Notes under the pieces: generated by a model
Told to the model about the DNA's origin: nothing
Databases searched by the model: none
The model's input: only the letters and a program-made list of their open reading frames with translations
Assembly (NCBI RefSeq): GCF_900100755.1
Contig: NZ_FNCI01000003.1
Coordinates: forward strand, 1-64,000
Origin: Onishia taeanensis
GTDB taxonomy: Bacteria; Pseudomonadota; Gammaproteobacteria; Pseudomonadales; Halomonadaceae
Direction: 5' to 3'
Length of the DNA: 64,000 bases
Shown here: positions 8,311-18,475 of the stretch, piece after piece
Layout: each line of letters starts with the position of its first letter
Position numbering within the stretch: position 1 is the stretch's first letter
Position numbers and translations under genes: made by a program

Positions 8311-9237
8311 TCATGGGCTGGGCGCGGCGGCAGAGGCTTCGCCGCCCAACCAGCCGATCAGGCGTTCCACGACCTCGGCCAGCGTTTGCGCCATCAGCAC
8401 GAAGTCCGCTTCCATGCGCAGGATGGCGTCATCACCGTCATTGGCTTGGCTGGCCTCGTCGAGCAGCGCATCGGAAAAGCGCAGAGACTTGAGCGCCAGG
8501 TCGTCGTGCAGGACCAGGGATAGTTGCCCCTCTACCTCGATGGCTAGCTTATGGGCTTGGCGGCCGCCTTCAAGCAGGGTCTGGATCTCTTCGCTGTCCA
8601 GATCCACGGCCCGGGCACGCAGCACGCCATCATCGCCCTGAGCCTTGAGCTCGACCTGGTCGCCCAGTATCAGCCCGGTCGGGCGAGTCTCCGCTTCTTT
8701 CAGCCAGGTCGTCATGGCACGAATCGGCAAAGCCTGGGTGGCAAGCGGCGTGACCTTGAGGCTGCCCAGTGTTTGGCGTAGCAGATCGAGAATCTCCTCG
8801 GCACGGGCACGGCTGCTGGCGTTCACGGCGATCAGGTCGCGGCGTGTATCCCACCAAAGATCGACCTTCTGGCTCTTGATGAAGGCGCGTGGCAGCAGCT
8901 CCTCGTAGACCTGCTCCTTGATCGTCTGCTTTTCCTTGCGCGGCAGCGGGCGACCCTCGGCGGCCTCACGGTCGGCACAGCGCTCTTCGACTTCCTCGCG
9001 CACCACGCTCGCCGGCAGCACGCGCTCCTGGCGAAGGGCCGACAGCAGGCGATGCCCCTGGATCTCATGAAGATGGCGCTCGCTGCCGCGCCCGCCCGGT
9101 GTCCGCCAGCCCAGACGCGTGGCTTCGCTGCCCCCTAGCGGGCGGAAGGCCTGTTCGGCGAGCTGGTCGTCCAGGTCGTCGTGGGATATCTGCGGGGCAT
9201 CATGTAGGCGATAGAGATGCAGGTGCTTGAACCACAT
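8311..9237 (-). CDS. rdgC: Recombination-associated protein RdgC
   Basis: I chose ATG 9237, giving the family's usual start MWFKHLHLYRL and 308 residues; the 13-residue extension upstream is unsupported. RdgC is a ring-shaped, sequence-nonspecific DNA-binding protein that modulates RecA and is nucleoid associated. Visible family features are the conserved N-terminal strand, VDLWWDTRRDLIAVN in the middle, and PIRAMTTWL toward the C-terminus. Length fits E. coli RdgC (about 303). It is monocistronic or loosely linked to the flanking minus-strand genes. Confidence 0.92.
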   Translation of the reverse strand: MWFKHLHLYRLHDAPQISHDDLDDQLAEQAFRPLGGSEATRLGWRTPGGRGSERHLHEIQGHRLLSALRQERVLPASVVREEVEERCADREAAEGRPLPRKEKQTIKEQVYEELLPRAFIKSQKVDLWWDTRRDLIAVNASSRARAEEILDLLRQTLGSLKVTPLATQALPIRAMTTWLKEAETRPTGLILGDQVELKAQGDDGVLRARAVDLDSEEIQTLLEGGRQAHKLAIEVEGQLSLVLHDDLALKSLRFSDALLDEASQANDGDDAILRMEADFVLMAQTLAEVVERLIGWLGGEASAAAPSP

Positions 9238-9351
9238 GGCAAGTCTCAGACAAAAAAGGAGCAACATTATGGCCAAAGGGGGCCTTCGGTGCCAGCGCTG
9301 GGCTGGCGGCGCGCATTTCGTTGAGGTGCAGGCGCAGGTGACGGCCCGGCC

Positions 9352-10128
9352 TCAAGCGCTGGGTGGTGCGTCTAGCGGGAAGTCGCGAAGCTCGGGTCCT
9401 TCTCCGGCTTCGAGGCGAATATCCCAGCCTTGGTCGGGATGCCAGTCGCCCAGCACGATGCGTTTGGCTGGCTGGCCATCGAGCGTGAGGTCATGAACGT
9501 CCGGGCGGTGCGTATGGCCGTGGATCAGCAGGGTGGTGTCATGCGCCTTCATGGCTTTGGTCACTTCTTCCGGCGTGACATCCATGATGTCTTCGGCCTT
9601 GTTGGAGTTGGCGTCGCCCGATTGTTCGCGGATTTGCTTGGCCAGCGCCAGTCGTTCGGGAATCGACATGGCGAGGATCTGCGCCTGCCACTGCGGGTCG
9701 CGGGCCTGGGCACGAAACGCCATGTAGGCCTCGTCCCGGGTGCATAGGCTGTCGCCGTGCATCAGCAGGATCGGCTCGCCGTCGTTATCGAGCAGTGTGG
9801 GGTCATCGAGCAGGGTGGCGCCACAGGCGTCGGCGAAGCGCTTGCCGATCAGGAAGTCGCGATTGCCGTGCATCAGATAGACGGCCGTGCCGGCGCTGCT
9901 CAGATCGTGAAGTGCCGTCGCGACACGCTTCACGAGTGCGGCGTTGCCGCTGGGTTCAGCCTCCGGCAAGTCGAGAATGTCATCACCGACCCAAGCCTCG
10001 AAGAAATCACCGAGGATGTACAGCGCATCCGCCTTGCTGGCGGTCTGCTCCAGATAGGCAAAAAATCCATCGGTGATCGCGGGGGCGCCTGGGTGCAGGT
10101 GCAGGTCGGAAATCAGCAGAGTCGTCAT
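9352..10128 (-). CDS. lpxH: UDP-2,3-diacylglucosamine diphosphatase LpxH
   Basis: 258 residues beginning MTTLLISDLHLHP. The metallophosphoesterase motifs are in order: SDLHL (D8, H10), LGDFFEAWVGDD, HGNRDFLIG, then later LMHGDSLCT and HGHTHRPDVH. LpxH cleaves UDP-2,3-diacylglucosamine to lipid X plus UMP, the fourth step of lipid A synthesis, at the inner face of the inner membrane. The neighbour ppiB upstream on the same strand is a common gammaproteobacterial arrangement. Length fits the family (about 240). Confidence 0.95.
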   Translation of the reverse strand: MTTLLISDLHLHPGAPAITDGFFAYLEQTASKADALYILGDFFEAWVGDDILDLPEAEPSGNAALVKRVATALHDLSSAGTAVYLMHGNRDFLIGKRFADACGATLLDDPTLLDNDGEPILLMHGDSLCTRDEAYMAFRAQARDPQWQAQILAMSIPERLALAKQIREQSGDANSNKAEDIMDVTPEEVTKAMKAHDTTLLIHGHTHRPDVHDLTLDGQPAKRIVLGDWHPDQGWDIRLEAGEGPELRDFPLDAPPSA

Positions 10129-10240
10129 GGCGAGCCTGTTTTATATAAATGCGGTTCGTTTTCGACCCTGTTGGCTTTACGGGTCGATACGACGGGCCGA
10201 TCTAATCGGCCAATACACTAATGGGCCAATACAACGAGAG

Positions 10241-10262
10241 ACGCCCGCACGAAGGCGGGCGT
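10241..10262 (-). terminator. Hairpin after ppiB
   Basis: Perfect 8-bp arms acgcccgc and gcgggcgt around a 6-base loop, 19 bp past the ppiB stop on the minus strand. The following minus-strand sequence (CTCTCGTTGT) is only moderately T-rich, so this may attenuate rather than fully stop transcription into lpxH. Confidence 0.6.
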
Positions 10263-10280
10263 ATCCCAGGACACGATGCT

Positions 10281-10793
10281 TCAGGCGTCGCCTTGAGCGT
10301 CATCCTTGATATAGGCGCGCTGAATCACCACGTCGTCGGCGGGTACGTCGGCGTGCATGCCGCGGCGAGTGGTGGGTACAGCGCGAATCTTTTCGACCAC
10401 ATCCATACCATCGACCACCTTGCCGAACACGCAGTAGCCCCAGCCCTGCAGGTTCTTGCCGCTATGGTCGAGGAAATCATTGTCGGCGATGTTGATGAAG
10501 AATTGGGCGGTGGCCGAATGCGGGTCTTGGGTCCGTGCCATGGCCAGGGTGCCCTTGCGATTCTTCAGGCCGTTATCTGCCTCGTTCTCGATCGGCGCAC
10601 GGGTGGGTTTCTGATTGAAGTCGGTGTCGAAACCGCCGCCCTGAACCATGAAACCGTCGATGACACGGTGGAAGAGGGTGTCGTCATAGTGCCCATCGGT
10701 CACGTACTGCTGGAAATTCTCGGCGGTCTTGGGCGCGTTGTCGAAATCGAGCTCAATGGTGATGTCGCCGTAATTGGTCTGGAGAACAATCAT
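10281..10793 (-). CDS. ppiB: Cytosolic peptidyl-prolyl cis-trans isomerase B (cyclophilin)
   Basis: 170 residues starting [15 protein letters not shown] with no signal peptide, so cytoplasmic. Cyclophilin motifs are clear: [13 protein letters not shown] (catalytic Arg), [18 protein letters not shown] and [12 protein letters not shown]. It isomerises Xaa-Pro peptide bonds. Divergent from glnS with about 180 bp between start codons. Length fits E. coli PpiB (164). Confidence 0.95.
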   Translation of the reverse strand: MIVLQTNYGDITIELDFDNAPKTAENFQQYVTDGHYDDTLFHRVIDGFMVQGGGFDTDFNQKPTRAPIENEADNGLKNRKGTLAMARTQDPHSATAQFFINIADNDFLDHSGKNLQGWGYCVFGKVVDGMDVVEKIRAVPTTRRGMHADVPADDVVIQRAYIKDDAQGDA

Positions 10794-10823
10794 GTCAGTT
10801 TCCCGGAAGTCTTGGTGGGCGCC

Positions 10824-10854
10824 TTGGCGTTGCGCATCTGCGTCGCGCTATAAT
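10824..10854 (+). promoter_or_regulatory. Candidate sigma-70 promoter of glnS-cysS
   Basis: A consensus -10 TATAAT is at 10849-10854. The best upstream -35 is TTGGCG at 10824-10829 with a long 19-base spacer. The element lies 117 bp before the glnS start in the ppiB-glnS divergent region. The -10 is good and the -35 weak. Confidence 0.5.
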
Positions 10855-10970
10855 AGCTGTTTTGCATCGACGCGCGAAGTCGGCATCCGCCATCCGTCCA
10901 CGTCAGTTTGGATGGGCGAAAGGGCCGGCCAGTCGCCAGCGTACTCCATCAAGAGGTTCCTAGACGCCCC

Positions 10971-12650
10971 ATGAGCAATGACAGCACCAGCGCCCCGAAC
11001 TTCATTCGCAATCAGATCAGCGAAGAGATCGAGGCTGGCAAGGTCGACAAGATCGTTACCCGTTTTCCGCCGGAGCCCAATGGCTTTCTGCATATCGGCC
11101 ATGCCAAGTCGATCTGCTTGAACTTCGGCCTGGCCGAGCAGTTCGGGGGCGACTGTCACCTGCGTTTCGATGACACCAATCCGGCCAAGGAAGAACAGGC
11201 CTACATCGATGCCATCAAGGAAGATCTGCACTGGATGGGCTTCGAATGGGCCGGCGACGTGCGCTATGCGTCCGATTATTTCGATCAGCTTTATGCCTGG
11301 GCGCAGCATTTGATCCGCGAAGGCAAGGCCTATGTCGACGACCTGTCGCCGGACGAGATCCGTGAGTATCGTGGCACCCTGACCGAAGCCGGCAAGCCTA
11401 GCCCCTATCGCGAGCGCAGCGCCGACGAGAGCCTCGATCTGCTCGAACGCATGAAGCAGGGCGAGTTCGCCGAGAGCGAGAAGGTCCTGCGCGCCAAGAT
11501 CGATATGGCATCGCCCAACATCAATCTGCGCGACCCGATCCTCTATCGCATTCGCCATGCCGCCCACCACCAGACCGGCGAAAAGTGGAAGATCTATCCG
11601 TCATACGACTTTGCTCATGGCCAGTCGGATGCCATCGAAGGTGTGACCCACTCGGTCTGCACCCTGGAGTTCGAGGATCATCGCCCGCTCTATGAATGGT
11701 TTCTCGACAATCTGCCTGTGCCGGCCAAGCCGCGCCAGATCGAATTTGCACGCCTCAACCTGAATTACACCTTGACCTCCAAGCGCAAGCTAAAGCTGTT
11801 GGTGGACCAGGAGGTCGTCGATGGTTGGGACGACCCGCGTATGCCGACGATTTCTGGCATGCGTCGCCGCGGCTACACATCGGCGTCGATTCGCAAGTTC
11901 TGCGACATGATCGGCGTGACCCGTGCCGACGGTGGCCTGGTGGATATCGCCATGCTCTACCACGCAATCCGCTCGGACCTCGAGGACAACGCGCCGCGTG
12001 CCATGTGCGTGATGAAGCCGCTCAAGGTGGTGTTGACCAATGTGCCAGACGATCACGACGAGGTGTTCGAGGTCGCGGGTCACCCGGCTCGTGATGACAT
12101 GGGGACCCGCAAGCTGCCGTTCACCCGCGAGATCTGGATCGACCAGGACGACTTCATGGAGGAACCGCCGAAGAAGTTCTTCCGCCTGGCGCCCGAAAAG
12201 GAAGTGCGGCTGCGCAACGGCTATGTGATTCGCTGCGATGAGGTGATCAAGGACGACGCCGGCGAGATCAGCGAGCTGCGCTGTTCGGTGGATTTCGAGA
12301 CCCTCGGCAAGAATCCGGAAGGCCGCAAGGTCAAGGGCGTCATCCACTGGGTCAGCGCCGAGCACGGCGTGCCGGTCGAGGTACGCCAGTACGACAACCT
12401 TTTCCAGGTCGAGCAGCCCGACAAGGACAAGGAAACCGACTTCCTGGAGCACCTGAATCCAGAGTCGCTGGTGACCGTCCAGGGCATCGCCGAGCCCTCG
12501 ATTCGTGAGGCCGCGCCCGAGTCGCGCTATCAGTTCGAGCGGGTCGGCTACTTCTGCGCCGACCGTCATGCCTGCGTCGATGGCAAGCTGGTGTTCAACC
12601 GCACCGTGGGTCTGAAGGATGGCTGGGCCAAGGCACAGAAGAAGGGCTGA
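10971..12650 (+). CDS. glnS: Glutaminyl-tRNA synthetase
   Basis: Start ATG 10971 gives [11 protein letters not shown] and 559 residues, close to E. coli GlnS (554). The class I signature HIGH is at 41-44 in [14 protein letters not shown]. The KMSKS-equivalent is LTSKRKL, near residue 268. It charges tRNA-Gln with glutamine and ATP. The C-terminal anticodon-binding beta-barrels follow. cysS begins one base after its stop, so the two synthetases form an operon. Confidence 0.97.
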   Translation: MSNDSTSAPNFIRNQISEEIEAGKVDKIVTRFPPEPNGFLHIGHAKSICLNFGLAEQFGGDCHLRFDDTNPAKEEQAYIDAIKEDLHWMGFEWAGDVRYASDYFDQLYAWAQHLIREGKAYVDDLSPDEIREYRGTLTEAGKPSPYRERSADESLDLLERMKQGEFAESEKVLRAKIDMASPNINLRDPILYRIRHAAHHQTGEKWKIYPSYDFAHGQSDAIEGVTHSVCTLEFEDHRPLYEWFLDNLPVPAKPRQIEFARLNLNYTLTSKRKLKLLVDQEVVDGWDDPRMPTISGMRRRGYTSASIRKFCDMIGVTRADGGLVDIAMLYHAIRSDLEDNAPRAMCVMKPLKVVLTNVPDDHDEVFEVAGHPARDDMGTRKLPFTREIWIDQDDFMEEPPKKFFRLAPEKEVRLRNGYVIRCDEVIKDDAGEISELRCSVDFETLGKNPEGRKVKGVIHWVSAEHGVPVEVRQYDNLFQVEQPDKDKETDFLEHLNPESLVTVQGIAEPSIREAAPESRYQFERVGYFCADRHACVDGKLVFNRTVGLKDGWAKAQKKG

Positions 12651-12651
12651 T

Positions 12652-14037
12652 ATGCAGATTTACAACACCCTGACGCGGCGCAAGGAATCGCTTGCGCCGA
12701 TTGAGCCCGGCAAGCTTGGCATGTACGTCTGCGGCATCACCGTCTATGACTACTGCCACATCGGTCATGCCCGGGTAATGGTGGCCTTCGATGTCATCAC
12801 TCGCTACCTGCGTGCACGGGGCTACGACGTCAACTACGTGCGTAACATCACCGATATCGACGACAAGATCCTCAAGCGTGCCGAGGAGAACGGCGAGACG
12901 ATTAGCGCGCTGACCGAGCGCATGATCGCTGCCATGCACGAGGACGAGGATCGTCTCAAGGTGCTGCGCCCGGACCATGAGCCGCGCGCCACGCGTCATA
13001 TCGATGACATCGTTACGATGATCGAGACCCTGATCGACAAGGGGTTTGCCTACGCGGCCGAGAACGGCGATGTCTACTATCGGGTTCGCAAGTTTGCCGA
13101 CTACGGCAAGCTCAATAACCGCGACCCGGATGAGATGCGCTCCGGTGCGCGTATCGATGTGGGTGAGCACAAGGAAGACCCGCTGGACTTCGTGCTGTGG
13201 AAGGCCGCCAAGCCGGGCGAGGCCAGCTGGCCCTCGCCCTGGGGTGAGGGCCGGCCCGGTTGGCACATCGAGTGCTCGGCCATGTCGACCTGCTGCCTGG
13301 GTGATACCTTCGACATCCACGGCGGCGGGCCGGACCTGACCTTCCCTCACCACGAGAATGAGATCGCCCAGAGCGAAGCGGCCACCGGTTCTCGCTATGT
13401 GAATACCTGGATGCATGCCGGCGCGGTACGGGTCGACAGCGAGAAGATGTCCAAGTCACTGGGCAACTTCTTTACCATCCGCGAGGTGCTCGAAGTGCAC
13501 GACCCGGAAGTGGTGCGCTACCTGCTGGTGGCGAGCCACTACCGCAGCCCGATCAACTACGCGCCGGATGCGCTGGATGATGCCCGTCGCTCGCTGGAGC
13601 GCTTCTATAACGCCCTGAACGGCGTCGAGGCGGTCGAAGGTCAGGTGGATGCCCGCTTCGACGCGCGCTTCACCGCGGCCATGGACGATGACTTCAACAC
13701 GCCCGAGGCCCTGGCGGCACTGTTCGATCTGGCCCGTGAGTTGAACGTGGCCAAGAAGGAGGCTCCCGAGACTGCCCCGGCGCTGGCTTTCGAGCTCAAG
13801 CGGTTGGGTGAGGTGCTGGGGCTCTTCGACCAGGATCCGGCAGCCTTCCTTCAGGCGGGTGCCACGGCGCTTGCCATTGGCGAGGACGAGATCGAAGCGC
13901 GCATCGCGGCGCGTGCCGCGGCGAAGAAGGCCAAGAACTTCGCCGAGGCGGATCGCATCCGCGAGGAGCTCACCGCATTGGGCATCACCCTCAAGGATTC
14001 CCGAGAGGGCACGACCTGGGTCGTCGATCGCGACTGA
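12652..14037 (+). CDS. cysS: Cysteinyl-tRNA synthetase
   Basis: 461 residues from ATG 12652, one base after the glnS stop, with AAGAAGGG inside the end of glnS as ribosome site. HIGH is at 36-39 (CHIGHARV) and KMSKS at 265-269 ([10 protein letters not shown]). The zinc-binding Cys/His positions of CysRS (C27 in [17 protein letters not shown] and [10 protein letters not shown]) are present. It charges tRNA-Cys. Length equals E. coli CysS (461). An in-frame ATG 33 bases upstream inside glnS is not needed. Confidence 0.97.
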   Translation: MQIYNTLTRRKESLAPIEPGKLGMYVCGITVYDYCHIGHARVMVAFDVITRYLRARGYDVNYVRNITDIDDKILKRAEENGETISALTERMIAAMHEDEDRLKVLRPDHEPRATRHIDDIVTMIETLIDKGFAYAAENGDVYYRVRKFADYGKLNNRDPDEMRSGARIDVGEHKEDPLDFVLWKAAKPGEASWPSPWGEGRPGWHIECSAMSTCCLGDTFDIHGGGPDLTFPHHENEIAQSEAATGSRYVNTWMHAGAVRVDSEKMSKSLGNFFTIREVLEVHDPEVVRYLLVASHYRSPINYAPDALDDARRSLERFYNALNGVEAVEGQVDARFDARFTAAMDDDFNTPEALAALFDLARELNVAKKEAPETAPALAFELKRLGEVLGLFDQDPAAFLQAGATALAIGEDEIEARIAARAAAKKAKNFAEADRIREELTALGITLKDSREGTTWVVDRD

Positions 14038-14078
14038 TCCTTGACTGGGGCGGCGACCTCACCCGGCCTTCGTTCGAT

Positions 14079-15101
14079 TTAGCGGGTGAAGGCCACCGGG
14101 GCCGGCGGCAACGGCAATCTACGCGGCCAGTCGTCGCCCACAACGAACAGCCGCTGCCAGCCGCCATTCTCGTCCTTGAGAACCAGCGGCAGCGGCGCCG
14201 CCCCGGTGCTGAATCGCGTCGTCAGGTAGGCGTCGACTTCCTTGAGTGGCCGGAGCTGCTCGGGCAGCGGCGGCGCCAGCCAGTGGGGCTTGTGCAGCCA
14301 GGCCCCGCGGGTGCCAGCCGCCAGGCCGGCGCGAAAGGCTGGCCAGTCGTGCCAGGTGAGCCAATGGCCGCGCATATGCTCGGCGGTGGCCTCATGGGGG
14401 GAGGGCAGTGATACCTGACCTGGCTCAGACTGCCAGGGGTAGAAGAGCACGCCCGGCATTGCCATGCGCTGCCACACCTTTATCTCGTCATGATCAGTGC
14501 CATTGAGCGCGCCCGGCATCTCGCCGGTGAACTCATTGACGGCCAGACGCGCTTCCGGGGTGTCAATCAGCGGCAGTTGGTGGTGATAGAGATGGCTGCG
14601 CTTGCCGGCTAAGCTATCCGCGCATCCAGGCCCTACCCAACGCGCTTGGTCAGTGTCTTCTCCGGGGCCCTCGACGAGGCCCAAATAGAACTTGATCGCG
14701 ACTTCCAGATGGATCGGTTGCCGGCATCCCGCTTGCCGATAGACGATATCCAGCTCACCCAGGGTGCGTCGTTCTCGCATCACCGGCAGATTATGGGCCA
14801 GCAGCCGAGTATTGGGCGAGCTCTCGAGCAGGAATTGCCATAGCCGCTCATGATAGTGCCCCAGGCGCGCATTCATGGCGTCGGCTACCCAGTCTTCCAA
14901 TACTTCCGGCGCCGCTTCCAACCGGTTCAGGTAATCTCGCCAGCCACCCTTTGACAGCCCCAATTCATCAAGCCCCGGCCGACCAGGGCAGGGCATTCTC
15001 AGCAAATCTGGGGTCAAGCACAGCCAGCCAAGGTCACGCACTAGCGGGTGGCGCCAAGCGTCGAGCATGTCGTCGGGGTTCGTTACTCTTTCGTCGTCCA
15101 T
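14079..15101 (-). CDS. DUF1853 family protein
   Basis: I chose ATG 15101 because TTGAGGAATCG precedes it; an in-frame ATG at 15164 would overlap the divergent promoter. The protein is 340 residues, cytoplasmic, with no signal. It carries the family's pattern: HPLVRDLGWLCLTPDLL near the N-terminus, then RTLGELDIVYR, HLEVAIKFYLG and a W-x-GP...K.HLYHHQLPL stretch. The GELD...EVAIK arrangement resembles a PD-(D/E)XK nuclease core, but this is inference and no activity is known to me. It is convergent with cysS and divergent from the osmoprotectant operon. Confidence 0.82.
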   Translation of the reverse strand: MDDERVTNPDDMLDAWRHPLVRDLGWLCLTPDLLRMPCPGRPGLDELGLSKGGWRDYLNRLEAAPEVLEDWVADAMNARLGHYHERLWQFLLESSPNTRLLAHNLPVMRERRTLGELDIVYRQAGCRQPIHLEVAIKFYLGLVEGPGEDTDQARWVGPGCADSLAGKRSHLYHHQLPLIDTPEARLAVNEFTGEMPGALNGTDHDEIKVWQRMAMPGVLFYPWQSEPGQVSLPSPHEATAEHMRGHWLTWHDWPAFRAGLAAGTRGAWLHKPHWLAPPLPEQLRPLKEVDAYLTTRFSTGAAPLPLVLKDENGGWQRLFVVGDDWPRRLPLPPAPVAFTR

Positions 15102-15157
15102 CGATTCCTCAAGCCAGGACAGGCGTTTAGCGTTGATGTCCTGCCAGCCTACCCACC

Positions 15158-15186
15158 CTGACATTGTAACGTCAGTTCCTTATACT
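15158..15186 (+). promoter_or_regulatory. Sigma-70-like promoter of yehZYXW operon
   Basis: CTGACA (15158-15163), a 17-base spacer, and TATACT (15181-15186), ending 34 bp before the yehZ start. This is a near-consensus arrangement. A sigma-S contribution, known for E. coli yehZYXW, cannot be judged from sequence alone. Confidence 0.72.
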
Positions 15187-15220
15187 GCCTGAATACTTGC
15201 ACACCACTGGGGTTGGGGCG

Positions 15221-16129
15221 ATGAAGCGGACATTGACTTGGGTAGCGGCATTGGCAACCAGTGCCATGGTCGGGCAGGCGCAGGCGGCCGACCCGGTGGT
15301 GGTTTCCTCTAAGATCGATACCGAGGGCTCGGTGCTCGGAGAATTGATCATGCAGTCGCTGGAAGCCGGCGGCATCGAGACGGAAAACCGCCTGCAGCTA
15401 GGCGGAACTAGCATCGTACGGCAGGCGATCATCGCCGGCGAGATCGACATCTATCCCGAGTACACCGGCAACGGTGCCTTCTTCTTCGATATGGCCGATA
15501 GCCCGATATGGAGGAATGCCGACGAGGCCTATGCCAAGGTCAGTGAGCTGGATCGCGAGGCCAACGGCCTGGTGTGGCTGACTCCCGCCGAGGCCAACAA
15601 TACCTGGGCAATGAGCGTGCGCGGTGGTCTGGCCCGGGAGCATGGCCTCGAGACCCTCGAGGATCTATCGACGTATCTAGCGCAAGGCGGTGATTTCAAG
15701 TTCGCCGCCAGCGCTGAATTCGTCGAGTCTGAAGCGGCCTTGCCGGCATTCGAGGAAGCCTATGGTTTCGATCTCGACTCCGACCAGTTGGTGGTGCTCT
15801 CCGGCGGTAATACCGCCGCGACCCTGCGCGCCGCCGCACTGCAAACCAATGGCGTCAATGCTGCCATGGCCTACGGCACCGATGGCGGCCTGAATGCGCT
15901 GGACCTGCGCGTGCTCAAGGACACCTTGGGCGTGCAGCCGGTCTATCAGCCGGCTCCTTTAGTGCGCCAAGAGGTGCTCGATGTCTATCCGCAGATTCCC
16001 GAACTGCTCTCGCCGGTGTTCGCGGCGCTGGACCTCGAGACGCTGCAGCGCCTGAACGGTGAAGTCGCCGTCAACGGCGCCGACCCCGCCAAGGTCGCGG
16101 CGACCTTCCTCGACCAGCTCGAGCCATAA
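15221..16129 (+). CDS. yehZ: Osmoprotectant ABC transporter substrate-binding protein (YehZ/OsmF type)
   Basis: 302 residues from ATG 15221 (MKRTLTWVAALA), with a Sec signal cleaved after AQA. The mature part shows the OpuAC-like quaternary-amine binding fold: VVVSSKIDTEGSVLGELI, IDIYPEYTGNG and later VYQPAPLVRQEVLD. It should capture a betaine-like solute in the periplasm for the permeases encoded downstream. The gene order SBP, long permease, ATPase, short permease equals yehZ-yehY-yehX-yehW (osmU). A ninth-codon-earlier ATG at 15197 would lengthen the signal needlessly. Ligand unproven. Confidence 0.88.
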   Translation: MKRTLTWVAALATSAMVGQAQAADPVVVSSKIDTEGSVLGELIMQSLEAGGIETENRLQLGGTSIVRQAIIAGEIDIYPEYTGNGAFFFDMADSPIWRNADEAYAKVSELDREANGLVWLTPAEANNTWAMSVRGGLAREHGLETLEDLSTYLAQGGDFKFAASAEFVESEAALPAFEEAYGFDLDSDQLVVLSGGNTAATLRAAALQTNGVNAAMAYGTDGGLNALDLRVLKDTLGVQPVYQPAPLVRQEVLDVYPQIPELLSPVFAALDLETLQRLNGEVAVNGADPAKVAATFLDQLEP

Positions 16130-16155
16130 GCATTTCTGGGCGGGCTCAGGCAAGC

Positions 16156-17346
16156 GTGTCGGCTTCCTCTTCAGTGTCACAGCCACATTCGGCGTCCCCT
16201 AATCGGGTGTTGCTGGCCCTGATGCCGGCAGCGCTTGCGGCGCTTACGTTGCTGGATATCGCCAGCGTCCAGCCCAACCGCATCGCGCCGGGGCAAGGCT
16301 TGAATCTTTGGGCGATCATGGGGCCCGCCGGGGTGCTGCTGGCCATGCTGCCGCTGGGCGTTTGCAGCCTTGCCTGGCGGGCGACGACGCTCAGGCTGCG
16401 CTGGGCCCTGTGCCTGGTCGTGTTGGCCATGATCGCTCTCCCCCTTGGGCTGGCCGCCTTCTGCCGTGTATTTATCGACCCCGGTGCGCCCTACGCCCGA
16501 GTGGGGCTGGCGGCAGGGTTCTGGGTGCTGCTGTTCGTGTTCATGCTGGCGCTGATCGAGTTCAAGGCGAGCCTGCGACTGCCGCATGGCAGTTGGTGGG
16601 GGCTTGGTGCGCTGATGCTCGGGGCTTGGGGCCTGTCGCTTGCCAGCGGAATGCTGGATAAGCTAGCCCTGATGCAGGAATACCTGGGGCGAAGCGACAA
16701 GTTTATCGAAGCGCTTTTATACCACAGCCTGTTGGTGGCCTCGGCGGTAGGGCTGAGCCTGCTGATGGGATTTGCCCTGGCGCTGGCCATGCGCCGCTGG
16801 CCGCGCCTCGAGCGAGGCATCAACGGGGTTCTGAGCCTGATTCAAACCATTCCGAGTCTAGCGCTGTTTGGCTTATTGCTGGCGCCGCTGGCCTGGCTTG
16901 CCGATCGCTATGAATGGCTGGCCGCGCTTGGGGTACAGGGCATCGGCGCGGCCCCGGCACTGATTGCGCTGGTGGGGTACAGCCTGCTACCCATGACGCG
17001 CAATACCTTCGTGGCTCTGGGCGATGTCGACAAGGGGGTGATCGAATCGGCACGGGGCATGGGCATGAGCCCAAGCCAGATATTCCTGCAGGTGCGCTTG
17101 CCGCTGGCACTGCCGGTCATGATCGAGGGCGTGCGCATTACCAGCATTCAGGCGATTGGCCTGGCGGCCGTCGCCGCACTGATCGGTGCCGGTGGGCTCG
17201 GTACCTTCGTCTTTCAGGGCTTGGGGCAGGCCGCCATGGATTTGGTGCTGCTGGGTGCCTTGCCGATCATCGCCATGGCCGTGATCGTCGATGGCCTGCT
17301 GACCGCTTTGGCCGGGGCCCTGCGACAAGGAGTTCGTCATGACTGA
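16156..17346 (+). CDS. yehY: Osmoprotectant ABC transporter permease, long subunit (YehY type)
   Basis: 396 residues with a probable GTG start at 16156. An extra hydrophobic N-terminal half (several TM segments within 20-170) precedes the conserved BPD permease domain (about 190-390), which holds the coupling-helix EAA-like motif ESARGMGMSPSQIFLQVRLP. Length matches E. coli YehY (385) rather than the short partner. It forms the membrane channel with the second permease, 18465-19226. Its stop overlaps the ATPase start by 8 bases (ATGACTGA), indicating translational coupling. Confidence 0.87.
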   Translation: MSASSSVSQPHSASPNRVLLALMPAALAALTLLDIASVQPNRIAPGQGLNLWAIMGPAGVLLAMLPLGVCSLAWRATTLRLRWALCLVVLAMIALPLGLAAFCRVFIDPGAPYARVGLAAGFWVLLFVFMLALIEFKASLRLPHGSWWGLGALMLGAWGLSLASGMLDKLALMQEYLGRSDKFIEALLYHSLLVASAVGLSLLMGFALALAMRRWPRLERGINGVLSLIQTIPSLALFGLLLAPLAWLADRYEWLAALGVQGIGAAPALIALVGYSLLPMTRNTFVALGDVDKGVIESARGMGMSPSQIFLQVRLPLALPVMIEGVRITSIQAIGLAAVAALIGAGGLGTFVFQGLGQAAMDLVLLGALPIIAMAVIVDGLLTALAGALRQGVRHD

Positions 17347-18475
17347 TCAGGTGCGTATCGCGCTGCTGAACGTGTCCAAACGCTTCGGCGATGACACCGC
17401 CGTTGACGGCCTATCGCTTGCCATCGCGCCTGGAGAGCTCTGTGTGCTGGTGGGCACCTCCGGTTGTGGCAAGTCCACCACACTGCGCATGATCAACCGT
17501 CTTATCGAGCACAGTGACGGTCAGATTCACATCGACGGTCAGCCGATTCGCGAGATCAACGAGCAGGCGCTGCGTCGGCGCATCGGCTACGCCATCCAGA
17601 GTACCGGGCTTTTCCCGCACTGGACGGTGGCCCGCAACATCGGCCTAGTACCACGGCTTTTGAAATGGCCCAACGAGCGCATCCAGAAGCGGACACGCGA
17701 GCTGATGCAACTGCTGGGGCTCAAGGAAGCCGAGTTCGCCGGCAAGTACCCTCATCAGCTCTCGGGCGGTCAGGCGCAGAGGGTTGGTGTGGCCCGGGCC
17801 CTGGCCGCCGACCCGGACATTCTGCTGATGGACGAACCCTTCGGTGCCCTGGACCCCATCACTCGAGAGGCCTTACAGAACGAGCTGATCAGGCTGCAGG
17901 CACGCTTGAAGAAGACCATTGTCTTCGTCACCCATGACATGGAAGAGGCGATGAAGCTTGCCGATCGCATCGTGGTCATGGATGGCGGGAAGGTCGTGCA
18001 GCAGGGCAGCCCCCAGGATTTGCTGATGGCGCCGGAGAATGCGTTCGTGGAATCACTGCTGGGTGGGCGTGATCGTGGCCTCAAGCAGGCGGGGCTCATT
18101 CCTGTGCGCGACGTGATGCACCCGACCGGCGCGCGCCGTCAGACCACGGCGGCCGCCGTGAGTGCAGATGACAACCTGCGTGGCGCCCTGTCGTTGATGC
18201 TGCTGAATCGCCTTTCCAGCCTGACCGTGGTGGATGAGCGTGATCGCACTGTGGGTACCCTGGGGGTCGATGACATCATGCATCGCAAGAACCTGCTTCC
18301 TGCCGCCTCGGCCAAGCCCACTAACTCGTCTGCCAACCAGCCCGCCAGCAAACCTGCCCCCAGAAGCGATGACGGCGATGCGCCTGAAGCCAAGGCCAAG
18401 GTTCAGGGTGTTTCCACGGATAGGGCCGAGAAAATGTCTCCACACCAAGGGTCGGAGCCTCACCATGAGGAGTGA
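17339..18475 (+). CDS. yehX: Osmoprotectant ABC transporter ATP-binding protein (YehX type)
   Basis: 378 residues. Walker A GTSGCGKST, Q-loop region YAIQSTGLFPHWTV, signature LSGGQAQRVGVARALA and Walker B ILLMDEPFGAL are all intact. After the nucleotide-binding domain is a single CBS-like half domain (MHPTGARR to TLGVDDIMHRK), the regulatory module typical of glycine-betaine/quaternary-amine transporters, where it senses ionic strength or nucleotides. The last about 60 residues are low-complexity (Ala/Ser/Pro/Lys). It overlaps both flanking permease genes. Confidence 0.92.
   Translation: MTDQVRIALLNVSKRFGDDTAVDGLSLAIAPGELCVLVGTSGCGKSTTLRMINRLIEHSDGQIHIDGQPIREINEQALRRRIGYAIQSTGLFPHWTVARNIGLVPRLLKWPNERIQKRTRELMQLLGLKEAEFAGKYPHQLSGGQAQRVGVARALAADPDILLMDEPFGALDPITREALQNELIRLQARLKKTIVFVTHDMEEAMKLADRIVVMDGGKVVQQGSPQDLLMAPENAFVESLLGGRDRGLKQAGLIPVRDVMHPTGARRQTTAAAVSADDNLRGALSLMLLNRLSSLTVVDERDRTVGTLGVDDIMHRKNLLPAASAKPTNSSANQPASKPAPRSDDGDAPEAKAKVQGVSTDRAEKMSPHQGSEPHHEE

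Noticed and set aside
11790-13416. Long minus-strand frames opposite glnS and cysS
   Set aside because: Both overlap unmistakable tRNA synthetase genes and show the His/Val-rich composition typical of reverse-complement shadows.
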